Source of the DNA: Streptomyces sp. IMTB 2501 | Lineage (GTDB): Bacteria > Actinomycetota > Actinomycetes > Streptomycetales > Streptomycetaceae | DNA length: 64,000 nucleotides | Direction: 5' to 3' | Assembly: GCF_001953885.1 (NCBI RefSeq) | Contig: NZ_MQUS01000002.1 | Location: 1-64,000, forward strand | Part shown: positions 1 to 7,952 of the stretch, in pieces | Position numbering within the stretch: the stretch's first letter is position 1 | How the letters are laid out: each line of letters opens with the position of its first letter | Notes under the pieces: model-generated | The model's database searches: none | Seen by the model: the letters and a program-made list of their open reading frames with translations, nothing else | What the model was told of the DNA's origin: nothing | Translations under genes and position numbers: made by a program

Positions 1-25
1 CTAGGGCGTGTTTCGAGAGTGCTGG

Positions 26-900
26 TCACAGCCACTCATTGATGGCCGCGACCAGCACGGTCGCTTCGTAGCGGACGGCGAGCTTGTCGTATCTCGTGGC
101 GACCGCGCGGTGGCGTTTGAGGCGATTGATCCCGCACTCCACTGCGTGGCGCTCTTTGTAGTCGGCCGGGTCGAACTTCGGCGGCCGGCCGCCGTGAGAG
201 CCGCGCTTCTTGCGGTTGGCGATCTGGTCGCGCTTCTCCGGGATGGTGCAGCGGATCCCTCGTCGGCGCAGGTAGGCGCGGTTCGCTCGGGAGCCGTACG
301 CTTTGTCGGCGCGGACCTTGTCCGGCCGGGTGCGAGGCCGGCCGGTCCCGAGCCGGGGCACGCGGATGCGGCAGAGGACAACCTGGAACTGCGGGGAGTC
401 CCCGCGCTGGCCGGCCGTGATCACCAGCGACATCGGCTTCTGGCCCTGTTCGACCGCCAGGTGCAGCTTGGTGGTCAGTCCGCCCCGGGAGCGTCCGAGC
501 CCGTGGTCGTCGGGCTCAGTGAAAACCCCGCCGGGCGGCTCGACCTGGAGATCCCCCTTTTGCGGGCGCCCGCCGCATGCTGGTGGGCGCGGGCGATGGT
601 GGAGTCCACCGAGACATCCCAGGCGATCAGGCCCTTCGCGTCGGCCCGGGCCTGGAGCTGTTCGAGGATGCGGTGCCAGGTGCCGTCCCTCTGCCAGCGG
701 CGGAACAGCCCGTACACCGTCTCCCATGGCCCGTACCGCTCGGGCAGGTCCCGCCACGGTATGCCCGTCCGAGTGCGGAACCGTATCCCGTTGATCAGCT
801 GCCGCTTGGTGTGCACTGGCGGGCGTCCGGACTTGATGCCCTTCGGCAACAGCGGCTCCAGCAACGCCCACTGCCTTTCTGTCAGATCTCCCCGAGCCAC
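26..900 (-). CDS. IS5-family transposase, made by -1 frameshift
   Basis: DDE transposase that would cut and join the ends of the surrounding element. The first frame begins at ATG 900 ([16 protein letters not shown]) and would stop at 475. The second frame runs to the stop at 26-28. The frames meet at A4G5 on the minus strand (complement of 553-561). Slipping back one base after Lys114 gives [12 protein letters not shown] and a fused product of about 291 residues, the normal family length. Catalytic candidates are Asp99 ([12 protein letters not shown]), the Asp of VRADKAYGS and the Glu of [14 protein letters not shown]. The N-terminal part ([24 protein letters not shown]) is the usual DUF4096-type region. 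There is no internal stop apart from the programmed shift, so it may be active. Confidence 0.85.
553..561 (-). other. Probable programmed -1 frameshift site of the transposase
   Basis: On the minus strand the bases read AAAAGGGGG. In the zero frame codon 114 is AAA. A shift of one base back makes the next codons AAG GGG GAT, which joins the N-terminal frame to the C-terminal catalytic frame exactly. A-run plus G-run slippery sites are known in several IS families; that ribosomes actually slip here is inference. Confidence 0.7.
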
Positions 901-945
901 GAGACGTGATCATCGCACGACCTTGATCCACTTCTGAAACACGCC

Positions 946-1338
946 CTAGATCCCCGGCCGGTACCGCATCGGATGGTCCGCGGGGACCTCCACCAGCGCG
1001 ATGCGGATGCCGTCCGGGTCGGTGATCCACATCTCGATCAGGCCCCACGGCTCCTTCACCGGGGGCCGGACGATGTCGACGCCCTTCGCCCGCAGCTCCT
1101 CGTGCGCGGCCGTCACGTCGTCCACTTGCAGCCACAGCCGGATCTCGGACGACGGCGGGCTCGCGGACCGTCCGGAGAGCTCCAGGAAGCCGCCGCCGAG
1201 GAAGTAGACCGTCCCACGCTCGGGCCCCGCACCGAACTCGCGGTAGACGGACAGGCCCAGCTGCTCGCCGTAGAAGGCCCGGGAGCGCTCGGGGTCGGTG
1301 GGGGAGAACAGTGTCCGGCTGCTGAGTACGTGCACCAT
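946..1338 (-). CDS. VOC (glyoxalase/bleomycin-resistance fold) protein
   Basis: 130-residue single-domain protein of the vicinal oxygen chelate superfamily, cytoplasmic, substrate unknown. The betaalphabetabetabeta pattern is visible in [19 protein letters not shown], the central [20 protein letters not shown], and the C-terminal [21 protein letters not shown] chose ATG 1338 ([11 protein letters not shown]) because homologues begin just before this strand; a longer open frame upstream does not look like protein. The stop TAG (946-948) is part of the CTAG that ends the neighbouring IS element, so the insertion landed on the stop codon. The C-terminus ([13 protein letters not shown]) looks full length. 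It is divergent from the GNAT gene, with about 70 bp between starts. Confidence 0.8.
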   Translation of the reverse strand: MVHVLSSRTLFSPTDPERSRAFYGEQLGLSVYREFGAGPERGTVYFLGGGFLELSGRSASPPSSEIRLWLQVDDVTAAHEELRAKGVDIVRPPVKEPWGLIEMWITDPDGIRIALVEVPADHPMRYRPGI

Positions 1339-1407
1339 GCAGGCGGAGCCTAATGGCAGGGTTACCCTCGACCCTGGCCGAGCCACGCCGAGATCGGAGA
1401 ACGCTCC

Positions 1408-1947
1408 ATGGAGACACCCGCCACCGGACCCATCTTCCGGGACGCCACCGACGCCGACGTCGACGCGCTGGTCGCGCTGATCGAGTCGGCCTACCGCGGG
1501 GACGCCAGCCGGGCCGGGTGGACCACCGAGGCGGACATCCTGGACGGCCGGCGGACGGACCCCGAGGGTGTGCGGGAGGTGATCAAGTCGCCCGACAGCC
1601 GAGTGCTGACGGTGGAACAGGACGGCCGGATCGTCGCCTGCTGCCAGCTCGAACACCGCGGTGACCACGCCTACTTCGGCATGTTCGCGGTCAGCCCCAC
1701 CCTGCAGGGCGTCGGCCTCGGCAAGCAGATCATGGCCGAGGCCGAGCGCCTGGTGCGCGAGACCTGGGGTGTCACCGAGATGCAGATGACGGTGATCTCC
1801 GTACGGGACGACCTGATCGCCTGGTACGAGCGCCGCGGCTACCGCCGTACGGGACAGATGTCGCCCTTCCCGTACGGCGATGAGCGCTTCGGCATCCCGC
1901 GGCGCGACGACCTGCAGTTCGAGCTGCTGGTCAAGAAGCTCCCCTGA
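1408..1947 (+). CDS. GNAT-family N-acetyltransferase
   Basis: 179-residue acetyltransferase of the GCN5 type, which moves acetyl from acetyl-CoA to an unknown amine. The acetyl-CoA loop is [14 protein letters not shown] (QGVGLG at about 100-105), preceded by the strand YFGMFAV and followed by the conserved C-terminal [11 protein letters not shown]. The start ATG 1408 follows GGAGAA at a good distance. The gene stands alone between a divergent VOC gene and a convergent phosphodiesterase gene, and nothing around it indicates the substrate. Confidence 0.85.
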   Translation: METPATGPIFRDATDADVDALVALIESAYRGDASRAGWTTEADILDGRRTDPEGVREVIKSPDSRVLTVEQDGRIVACCQLEHRGDHAYFGMFAVSPTLQGVGLGKQIMAEAERLVRETWGVTEMQMTVISVRDDLIAWYERRGYRRTGQMSPFPYGDERFGIPRRDDLQFELLVKKLP

Positions 1948-1964
1948 GGGCTTCCGCCTGATCC

Positions 1965-2648
1965 CTACGCGGTGAAGCGCGCCGTGCGCTTGATCTCCGG
2001 GAAGTCGGTCGTCGCGCCGTCCAGCTCCAGGGCGCGCACCAGCCGCAGATGATCCTGCGTGTTGACGACCCAGCCGATGATCCGCAGCCGGGACGCACGC
2101 GCGTGTTCGACGACCTCCAGGGTGAGCCGGCGGATGTCGAGGCAGACGGTCGCCGCGCCCACGGCGACCGCGCGCTCCACCACGTCCTTGTCGTACTGCT
2201 CCGCGATCAGCGCCGTGCGCACGCCCGGGACCAGCCGGGCGATCTCGGCGAGCGCCTCGTCGTGGAACGAGGCCACCTCCACGCGTGAGACCAGGTCGCG
2301 CTCGTGCATCACGGACGCCAGCGCCCGGGCCGCCGCCACATCCTTGATCTCGGCCTGCACCGGGGTGCGGACCGCCTCCAGCACCTCCTCGAACACCGGC
2401 ACCCGCTCCCCGCGGCCCGCGTCCAGAGCCCGCAGCTCGGCGAGGGTCTTGTCGGCGATCGGCCCGGTGCCGTCGGTCGTACGGTCCACCTCGGCGTCAT
2501 GCATGACGACCAGGGCGCCGTCCTTGCTCAGATGCAGATCGAGTTCGATGACGTCGAGGCCGGCGTCCTGCGCGGCGACGAAGGAACGAAGGGTGTTCTC
2601 GGGCTCGACACCCATGACCCCGCGGTGACCGATGGTAAGAAAGTTCAA
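1965..2648 (-). CDS. Glycerophosphodiester phosphodiesterase family protein
   Basis: 227 residues, a single GDPD TIM-barrel domain. It hydrolyses glycerophosphodiesters to glycerol-3-phosphate and an alcohol and needs a divalent metal. Signature residues are His8-Arg9 (IGHRG), the PENT motif at about 16-19, Glu35/Asp37 (ELDLHLSKDG), His50-Asp51 (VVMHD) and Glu in AEIKD. There is no signal peptide, so it should be cytoplasmic (UgpQ-like rather than the exported GlpQ type). The start appears to be TTG at 2648, since the family motif begins only six residues later and no ATG or GTG fits. Its 3' end faces the GNAT gene 17 bp away. Confidence 0.85.
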   Translation of the reverse strand: MNFLTIGHRGVMGVEPENTLRSFVAAQDAGLDVIELDLHLSKDGALVVMHDAEVDRTTDGTGPIADKTLAELRALDAGRGERVPVFEEVLEAVRTPVQAEIKDVAAARALASVMHERDLVSRVEVASFHDEALAEIARLVPGVRTALIAEQYDKDVVERAVAVGAATVCLDIRRLTLEVVEHARASRLRIIGWVVNTQDHLRLVRALELDGATTDFPEIKRTARFTA

Positions 2649-3085
2649 GGTTCGACTCGCTTCCGTCGACGGCGGCTCGGCACGCGCGGGACGGGCGGAC
2701 GCCGTCGTCCGCGCGGGCAGAGTCGCAGCCTAGTGGCCGGGACCCACGATGAACCCGCACGTGCATGAGGCATCCGGGGCGTGGCGGGCTCTCAGCTGGC
2801 CGGTATCCGCCCCCACGTCACCCTGTCGTGGGCGAGTCCCCGCTCCTTTGACCACTCCGCGGCGGACGAGCGTGACCGTCCTGCGAAGAGCGCGTGACCG
2901 CGCTGCGAAGCACCACGCCAGAGCCGGTCGCTGACGACGAAAGTGAGCGTCGTCACGGTGTACGGCAGAAAAAACATCGGTGACCAAGGAGCTGAACCGC
3001 ATAATTTCCCGCTCAGCCTCTTGATGGCGGAAACCGGGTATGCATACGGTGTCCATACGAGAGGTTCTCCCGTGGAGGATGGGAC
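2649..3085. promoter_or_regulatory. Gene-free divergent upstream region with direct and inverted repeats
   Basis: No protein-like frame was found in this 437-bp stretch between the phosphodiesterase and the DUF6421 operon. It contains a 17-bp direct repeat, GTGACCGNNCTGCGAAG, at 2872-2888 and 2894-2910. It also has an inverted repeat TGACGAC/GTCGTCA at 2932-2938 and 2949-2955. The bases before the DUF6421 start are relatively AT-rich (around 2970-3060). It probably holds both promoters; no specific regulator can be named. Confidence 0.4.
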
Positions 3086-4483
3086 ATGACGGAAATTCTT
3101 GTGCAGGCGGCTACGGGGGAACGGATTCGTTCTTCGGCCAGGGTGATCGAGCGCCCGGCCTGGGCCGTCCTCAAGGATGCCGTGGAGCAGATCCGGCCAT
3201 GGCAGTCGAAGGACGGATCGATCGACTTCGAGGCCGAGGGCGCTCCGGCGAAGGCGGACGTCGAGGCCGCCGTACGCCGTGTCGTCGACGCGGTCGAGCA
3301 GCTCTCCCCGTTGCTCCCGCACGACGAGGCCTACCACCGGGCCCTGGTGAAGGATCTGCACGGCTGGGCCGAGGGCGGCTTCCAGGTACCGGACTTCCTG
3401 GACTCCCTGCTGGCCTTCCAGCCCGCCGCACAGCGCGCGGACGGCCTGCAGCACCTGGTCGTCTTCCCGATGTACACGCAGAACGGCAACCCGGACCGCA
3501 ACCTGGAGGCGGTCGTACTGCGCATGGTCTGGCCCCAGTGGCTGGCCGAGCTGGAGCGCACCCGCTACGACAACCCGCTGTTCTGCGGCATCACGTTCGA
3601 GGACTTCACCTCCGGCTACGACACCAACTCCGCGGTCCTGTTCCCGGAGACGATCGCCGTACGCGAAGCGCCGGAACGTTTCTCCTGGGGTGGCATCTTC
3701 TGTGACCGCGAGGCCGCCCGCTTCCGCCGGGTGACCGACGCCGCCGTCGACATCCTGGGCCTGGAGCTGCCCGAGGACATCGCCGCGATGGTCCACGACC
3801 AGAAGCGCTGCGAAGAGGCCTTCGTGCTGTGGGACATGGTCCACGACCGCACCCACAGCCACGGTGACCTGCCGTTCGACCCGTTCATGATCAAGCAGCG
3901 CCAGCCGTTCTGGATGTACGGCCTGGAGGAGCTGCGCTGCGACCTCACCGCCTTCAAGGAGGCCGTGAAGCTGCAGTCGGACGGCGTCCCGCAGGCCCGT
4001 GACGTGCAGTACGCGGTGCTCTTCGACCGGATGTTCCGCTTCCCGGTCACCGGCGACCGCGTCCGCAACTACGACGGGCTCGGCGGCCAGCTGCTCTTCG
4101 CCTATCTGCACCGGCACGACGTGTTGCGCTGGACCGACAACAAGCTCGCCATCGACTGGGAGCGCGCCCCGCAGGTCACCAACCAGCTGTGCGCCGAGAT
4201 CGAGAAGCTGTACAAGGACGGCATCGACCGCCCGAAGCTGGTGCACTGGTTCGCCGGCTACGAGCTGGTCGCGACCTACCTCGCCCCGCACCCCGGTTCC
4301 CGCTGGGCCAAGGGCCCGGACGCCCTCGATCTGACCCAGCCGCCGCGCAAGCTCGTGGACGACGTGCTTCCGGACGAGTTTCCGCTGAGCATGTTCTACG
4401 AGGCCCTGTCCAAGAAGCTGAAGCATGTGATCGCCTCCACCAAGGGCATCACGGCGGACAGCGCCGAGCCGGTCGCCGCGTGA
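3086..4483 (+). CDS. DUF6421 family protein
   Basis: 465-residue soluble protein of a family conserved in Streptomyces with no known activity. There is no signal peptide or membrane segment. Conserved-looking stretches include the aromatic, acidic core YDNPLFCGITFEDFTSGYDT, a histidine-rich HDRTHSHGD at about 252-260 that could bind metal, and a C-terminal PRKLVDDVLPDEFP. The start ATG 3086 has a strong GGAGGATGGG. It is the first gene of an apparent operon with an SDR enzyme and a threonine aldolase. This fixed neighbourhood suggests a shared small-molecule pathway, but the substrate cannot be read from the sequence. Confidence 0.75.
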   Translation: MTEILVQAATGERIRSSARVIERPAWAVLKDAVEQIRPWQSKDGSIDFEAEGAPAKADVEAAVRRVVDAVEQLSPLLPHDEAYHRALVKDLHGWAEGGFQVPDFLDSLLAFQPAAQRADGLQHLVVFPMYTQNGNPDRNLEAVVLRMVWPQWLAELERTRYDNPLFCGITFEDFTSGYDTNSAVLFPETIAVREAPERFSWGGIFCDREAARFRRVTDAAVDILGLELPEDIAAMVHDQKRCEEAFVLWDMVHDRTHSHGDLPFDPFMIKQRQPFWMYGLEELRCDLTAFKEAVKLQSDGVPQARDVQYAVLFDRMFRFPVTGDRVRNYDGLGGQLLFAYLHRHDVLRWTDNKLAIDWERAPQVTNQLCAEIEKLYKDGIDRPKLVHWFAGYELVATYLAPHPGSRWAKGPDALDLTQPPRKLVDDVLPDEFPLSMFYEALSKKLKHVIASTKGITADSAEPVAA

Positions 4484-4521
4484 GCGACCGCGTCCAGAAC
4501 ACCTGTCAAGAGGGGAAGAAC

Positions 4522-5271
4522 GTGGGGAACAACGGGTCTCTCAGTGGTGCGGTGATCGCGGTGGCCGGCGCGGGCGGACCCGCCGGACACGCCGCGCTGG
4601 TCCGGCTCGCCGAGGCCGGAGCGGTCGTCGTCGGTGCCGACAACAACCCCGAGCGCCTGGCGGAGGCCGTGGACGCGGCCCGCTACGCCCGCGGTGGTGC
4701 CACGGTCACCGGGGAGACCGTCGATCTGCTCGACCTGCAGTCCACCCGTGACTGGGCGGCCCGCATCGAGAAGGACCACGGCCGGATCGACGGCCTGGTC
4801 CATCTGGTCGGCGGCTGGCGCGGAGGCGCGAACTTCGCCGGGACGGACCTCGCCGACTGGGAGCTGCTGGAGAAGCTGCTGATCCGCACCGTCCAGCACA
4901 CCTCCCTGGCCTTCTTCGACGGCCTGCAGCGCAGCGACCGCGGCCGCTACCTGCTCATCAGCGCGGCCGGCGCCTCGAAGCCCACCGCGGGCAACGCTGC
5001 GTACTCGGCGGCCAAGGCCGCCGCCGAGGCCTGGACGCTCGCGATGGCGGACGGTTTCCGCAAGGCCGGGGGTGAGGAGGGGCCGCGCTCGGCGGCTGCC
5101 ATCCTGGTGGTGAAGGCGCTGGTGCACGACGCCATGCGCGCCGAACGCCCCAACGCGAAGTTCGCGGGCTTCACGGACGTCAAGGACCTCGCCGAGGCCA
5201 TCGAGGGCGTCTGGAGCAAGCCCGCCGCCGAAGTGAACGGAAACCGCCTGTGGCTGACCGAGAAGCCGTGA
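4522..5271 (+). CDS. SDR family oxidoreductase
   Basis: 249-residue short-chain dehydrogenase/reductase using NAD(P)H. The cofactor loop is GAGGPAG at 16-22, a relaxed form of TGxxxGxG. The catalytic YxxxK is in AAYSAAKAAAEAW (Tyr about 161), and the preceding Ser is in LLISAAGAS. I chose GTG 4522 because GAGGGGAAG lies just upstream and homologues start at this point; the open frame extending back to 4189 overlaps the DUF6421 gene and is not coding. It lies 38 bp after DUF6421 and overlaps the aldolase by four bases, so the three are probably co-transcribed and coupled. Confidence 0.85.
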   Translation: MGNNGSLSGAVIAVAGAGGPAGHAALVRLAEAGAVVVGADNNPERLAEAVDAARYARGGATVTGETVDLLDLQSTRDWAARIEKDHGRIDGLVHLVGGWRGGANFAGTDLADWELLEKLLIRTVQHTSLAFFDGLQRSDRGRYLLISAAGASKPTAGNAAYSAAKAAAEAWTLAMADGFRKAGGEEGPRSAAAILVVKALVHDAMRAERPNAKFAGFTDVKDLAEAIEGVWSKPAAEVNGNRLWLTEKP

Positions 5272-6338
5272 ACCCTCCCAAGACCGACGCGCGTCGCCAC
5301 CACGACCCGCAGGTCCGCGGTTTCGCAAGCGACAACTACGCCGGAGCCCACCCCGAGGTGCTGGCCGCCCTGGCCCTGGCCAACGGCGGCCATCAGGTGG
5401 CCTACGGCGAGGACGAGTACACCGAGAACCTCCAGCGGATCATCCGCGGTCATTTCGGGGCCACGGCGGAGGCCTTCCCGGTCTTCAACGGCACCGGCGC
5501 GAACGTCGTCGCGCTCCAGGCGGTCACCGACCGCTGGGGCGCGGTGATCTGCGCCGAGAGCGCGCACATCAACGTCGACGAGGGCGGTGCGCCCGAGCGC
5601 ATGGGCGGCCTGAAGCTGCTCACCGTGCCCACGCCGGACGGCAAGCTCACCCCCGAGCTGATCGACCGGCAGGCCTGGGGCTGGGAGGACGAGCACCGCG
5701 CGATGCCGCAGGTCGTCTCGATCACCCAGAGCACGGAGCTGGGCACGCTCTACACGCCCGAGGAGATCCGCGCGATCTGCGAGCACGCCCACGCCCGCGG
5801 CATGAAGGTGCACCTGGACGGCTCCCGGATAGCCAACGCGGCCGCCTCCCTGAACGTGCCGATGCGGACGTTCACCAACGCGGTCGGTGTCGACATCCTC
5901 TCGCTGGGCGGCACGAAGAACGGCGCGGTCTTCGGCGAGGCCGTCGTCGTCATCAACCAGCACGCGGTGCGGCAGATGAAGCATCTGCGCAAGATGTCCA
6001 TGCAGCTGGCCTCCAAGATGCGTTTCGTGTCGGTGCAGTTGGAGGCGCTGCTGGCGAAGGACCTGTGGCTGCGCAACGCCCGGCACGCCAACGAGATGGC
6101 CCAGCGGCTCGCCGAGGGCGTACGCGCGGTGCACGGCGTGGAGATCCTCTACCCGGTGCAGGCCAACGGCGTGTTCGCCAGGCTTCCGCACGACGTGAGC
6201 GAGCGCCTGCAGCAGCGCTTCCGCTTCTACTTCTGGGACGAGGCGGCCGGGGTGGTGCGCTGGATGTGCTCCTTCGACACCACGGAGGAGGACGTCGACA
6301 CCTTCGTGGCCGCGCTCAAGGAGGAGATGGCACGCTAG
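5268..6338 (+). CDS. ltaE: Low-specificity L-threonine aldolase (PLP, beta-eliminating lyase family)
   Basis: 356-residue fold-type I PLP enzyme that splits L-threonine or L-allo-threonine to glycine and acetaldehyde. The N-terminal FASDNYAGAHPEVL is the family signature. PLP Lys lies in SLGGTKNGAVFGE (about residue 217), and the aspartate binding the pyridine N is in VHLDGSRIANAA. I chose GTG 5268, which overlaps the SDR stop as GTGA; a GTG at 5250 is possible. Sitting in the DUF6421-SDR operon, it could act on another beta-hydroxy amino acid, with the SDR oxidising or reducing the linked carbonyl, but that is inference. Confidence 0.85.
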   Translation: MNPPKTDARRHHDPQVRGFASDNYAGAHPEVLAALALANGGHQVAYGEDEYTENLQRIIRGHFGATAEAFPVFNGTGANVVALQAVTDRWGAVICAESAHINVDEGGAPERMGGLKLLTVPTPDGKLTPELIDRQAWGWEDEHRAMPQVVSITQSTELGTLYTPEEIRAICEHAHARGMKVHLDGSRIANAAASLNVPMRTFTNAVGVDILSLGGTKNGAVFGEAVVVINQHAVRQMKHLRKMSMQLASKMRFVSVQLEALLAKDLWLRNARHANEMAQRLAEGVRAVHGVEILYPVQANGVFARLPHDVSERLQQRFRFYFWDEAAGVVRWMCSFDTTEEDVDTFVAALKEEMAR

Positions 6339-6417
6339 CCCAGCGGAGATGCATAGGTATGCGGTCGCTCGAAAAGTCATTGACTGGCAGGTGATCGCAT
6401 TCCTATGCTCTGCGGGC

Positions 6418-7032
6418 ATGGAGCTGATCCAGAACACCGCCGATCTTTCCGCGTACTTGGCCGCCGACGAGGCCATCGACCATCACCATCCCGTGGTCCG
6501 CGAGACGGCCGCGCGGCTGGCCGCAGGGGCGGCCGACTCGTATGCCTATGCGCGGGCCGCCTTCGACTTCGTACGGGACACCATCCCGCACTCCCAGGAC
6601 TCCGGTGACCCGCGCGTCACCTGGCGCGCCTCCGACGTGCTGGCCCTGGGCACCGGCATCTGCTATGCCAAGTCCCACGCGCTGGCCGCCCTGCTGCGCG
6701 CCGAGGACATCCCCACCGCCCTGTGCTACCAACGGCTGGCGCACGACGACGGCGGCCATGCCGTGCACGGTCTGGTCGCCGTACGCTTCCACGGCGCCTG
6801 GCACCGACAGGACCCGCGCGGAAACAAGCCGGGAGCGGACGCCCGGTTCTCCCTCGACGGCGAGTACCTCGCCTGGATCCCCGACCCCGCGGCCGGGGAA
6901 GTGGACTATCCGCTGCTGTACGCCGCACCGCACCCGGTCGTCCTCGACGCCCTGAAAGCGGCCCCGGACCGGCCCTACCTCTGGAAGACGCTCCCCGATG
7001 CGCTTGACCACGAGTGGCCGGCGGGGGTGTAG
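6418..7032 (+). CDS. Transglutaminase-like cysteine peptidase family protein
   Basis: 204 residues with a bacterial transglutaminase-core domain. The triad is visible: Cys82 in GTGICYAKSHALAALLR, His in GHAVHGLVAV (about 114-117) and Asp in RQDPRGNK. There is no signal peptide, so it acts in the cytoplasm; the reaction (amide hydrolysis or transfer) is unknown. Start ATG 6418 gives MELIQNTADLSAYL, the usual N-terminus; an upstream ATG at 6349 is less likely. Its last 58 bases overlap the 3' end of the oleD-like gene on the other strand. It lies 79 bp after the threonine aldolase and may be a separate unit. Confidence 0.8.
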   Translation: MELIQNTADLSAYLAADEAIDHHHPVVRETAARLAAGAADSYAYARAAFDFVRDTIPHSQDSGDPRVTWRASDVLALGTGICYAKSHALAALLRAEDIPTALCYQRLAHDDGGHAVHGLVAVRFHGAWHRQDPRGNKPGADARFSLDGEYLAWIPDPAAGEVDYPLLYAAPHPVVLDALKAAPDRPYLWKTLPDALDHEWPAGV

Positions 7033-7952
7033 CCGAGGTCGCGGCGCGCCGCTGCGATGTCGAACCAATGGGCGCGGATCAGTTCGGCCACGAGGAAGCG
7101 CGTCAGCAGGGGACGACGTCGCCTGTGTGTCGCCTTTCCCACGGCTTCGAGGAGCGTGGCGACGGCGAGCGATGCGGAAGCGGGGACACCGCGCACCTCC
7201 ACGCTGCTGCCGTCGTACGCGAGCAGGCCCCGGACGGTGGCGGCGAGGGTGCACGGCCGGCCCTGGGTGACGAAGTAACGGGCGCCTGCCAGAGGGGAGT
7301 TCGCGGTCAGTCTCTCCACCGCCAGCACGTGTGCCTCGGCGGCGTCACCGACGTGGACGGTGTCCACGCGATTGGAACCCGTTCCGGGCAGCAGGAGTCT
7401 CCCCCGCCGGACCGCGGCACGCAGTCCGGGCAGCAGATGCGGGTCGCCGTCGCCCCAGATCAGATGGGGGCGCAGGGACACGGTGGCCAGCCGGGAGCCG
7501 TTGGCGGCCAGGACCAGCTGCTCGGCACGGGCCTTGGACCAGGGATAAGGGGCGAGGAACCGGCTGGGGTACGGGGCGGACTCGTCGACGCCTTCCAGGT
7601 CACCGCCGGCGAAGACCACACTGGCGCTGGAGGAGTTCACCAGCCGGGGCACACCATGGCGTCGGCAGGCGTCGAGGACGGCCAGCGTCCCCGCGATGTT
7701 GACGGAGGCGAAGTCGTGCCGCGGCCCCCAGACGTCGGCCAGCGCCGCCGTGTGGACGACCGCGTCGCACCCGCGTACGGCGCCCGCGACCGCCGTGGGG
7801 TCGCGGATGTCGCCCCGCACGGCCTCGGTCCCGCTCGGCGGCGGCGCCCGGTGGCCGCGTTGCAGGGAACGCACCTGGTGCCCGCGGGCCGCGAGACGCC
7901 GGCAGATCTCGGCACCGAGGAATCCGCTGCCACCCGTCACCAGGATCTTCAT
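6975..7952 (-). CDS. oleD: OleD-like NAD-dependent epimerase/3-beta-hydroxysteroid dehydrogenase family reductase
   Basis: 325-residue extended SDR. In OleABCD pathways OleD reduces the 2-alkyl-3-ketoacid from OleA to the beta-hydroxy acid with NADPH. Visible are the N-terminal TGGSGFLG (6-13), catalytic YPWSK (Tyr136, Lys140) and the NSSSASVVF strand. ATG 7952 overlaps the oleC stop as ATGA, so B, C and D are translationally coupled in that order. The C-terminal tail (GYTPAGHSWSSASGSVFQR) is encoded in DNA that also encodes the end of the transglutaminase-like gene on the opposite strand. The identification rests on family plus context; 3-beta-HSD-like reductases are also found in beta-lactone pathways such as lipstatin. 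Confidence 0.8.
   Translation of the reverse strand: MKILVTGGSGFLGAEICRRLAARGHQVRSLQRGHRAPPPSGTEAVRGDIRDPTAVAGAVRGCDAVVHTAALADVWGPRHDFASVNIAGTLAVLDACRRHGVPRLVNSSSASVVFAGGDLEGVDESAPYPSRFLAPYPWSKARAEQLVLAANGSRLATVSLRPHLIWGDGDPHLLPGLRAAVRRGRLLLPGTGSNRVDTVHVGDAAEAHVLAVERLTANSPLAGARYFVTQGRPCTLAATVRGLLAYDGSSVEVRGVPASASLAVATLLEAVGKATHRRRRPLLTRFLVAELIRAHWFDIAAARRDLGYTPAGHSWSSASGSVFQR

Larger units (their letters stand above)
1..949. mobile_element. IS5-family insertion sequence, apparently complete
   Basis: The element is bounded by perfect 14-bp inverted repeats, CTAGGGCGTGTTTC at 1-14 and its reverse complement at 936-949. It encodes one transposase in two overlapping frames on the minus strand, as in the IS427-like group of IS5. 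Each end carries CTAG. Because CTAG is itself palindromic, the target duplication could be TA or CTAG, and the left flank lies outside the window, so it cannot be checked. The right end lies inside the stop codon of the neighbouring glyoxalase-fold gene. Confidence 0.9.

Noticed and set aside
2792..4426. 544-codon minus-strand open frame opposite DUF6421
   Set aside because: Shadow frame rich in Val/Gln/Arg with no motif; DUF6421 on the plus strand is a recognised family.
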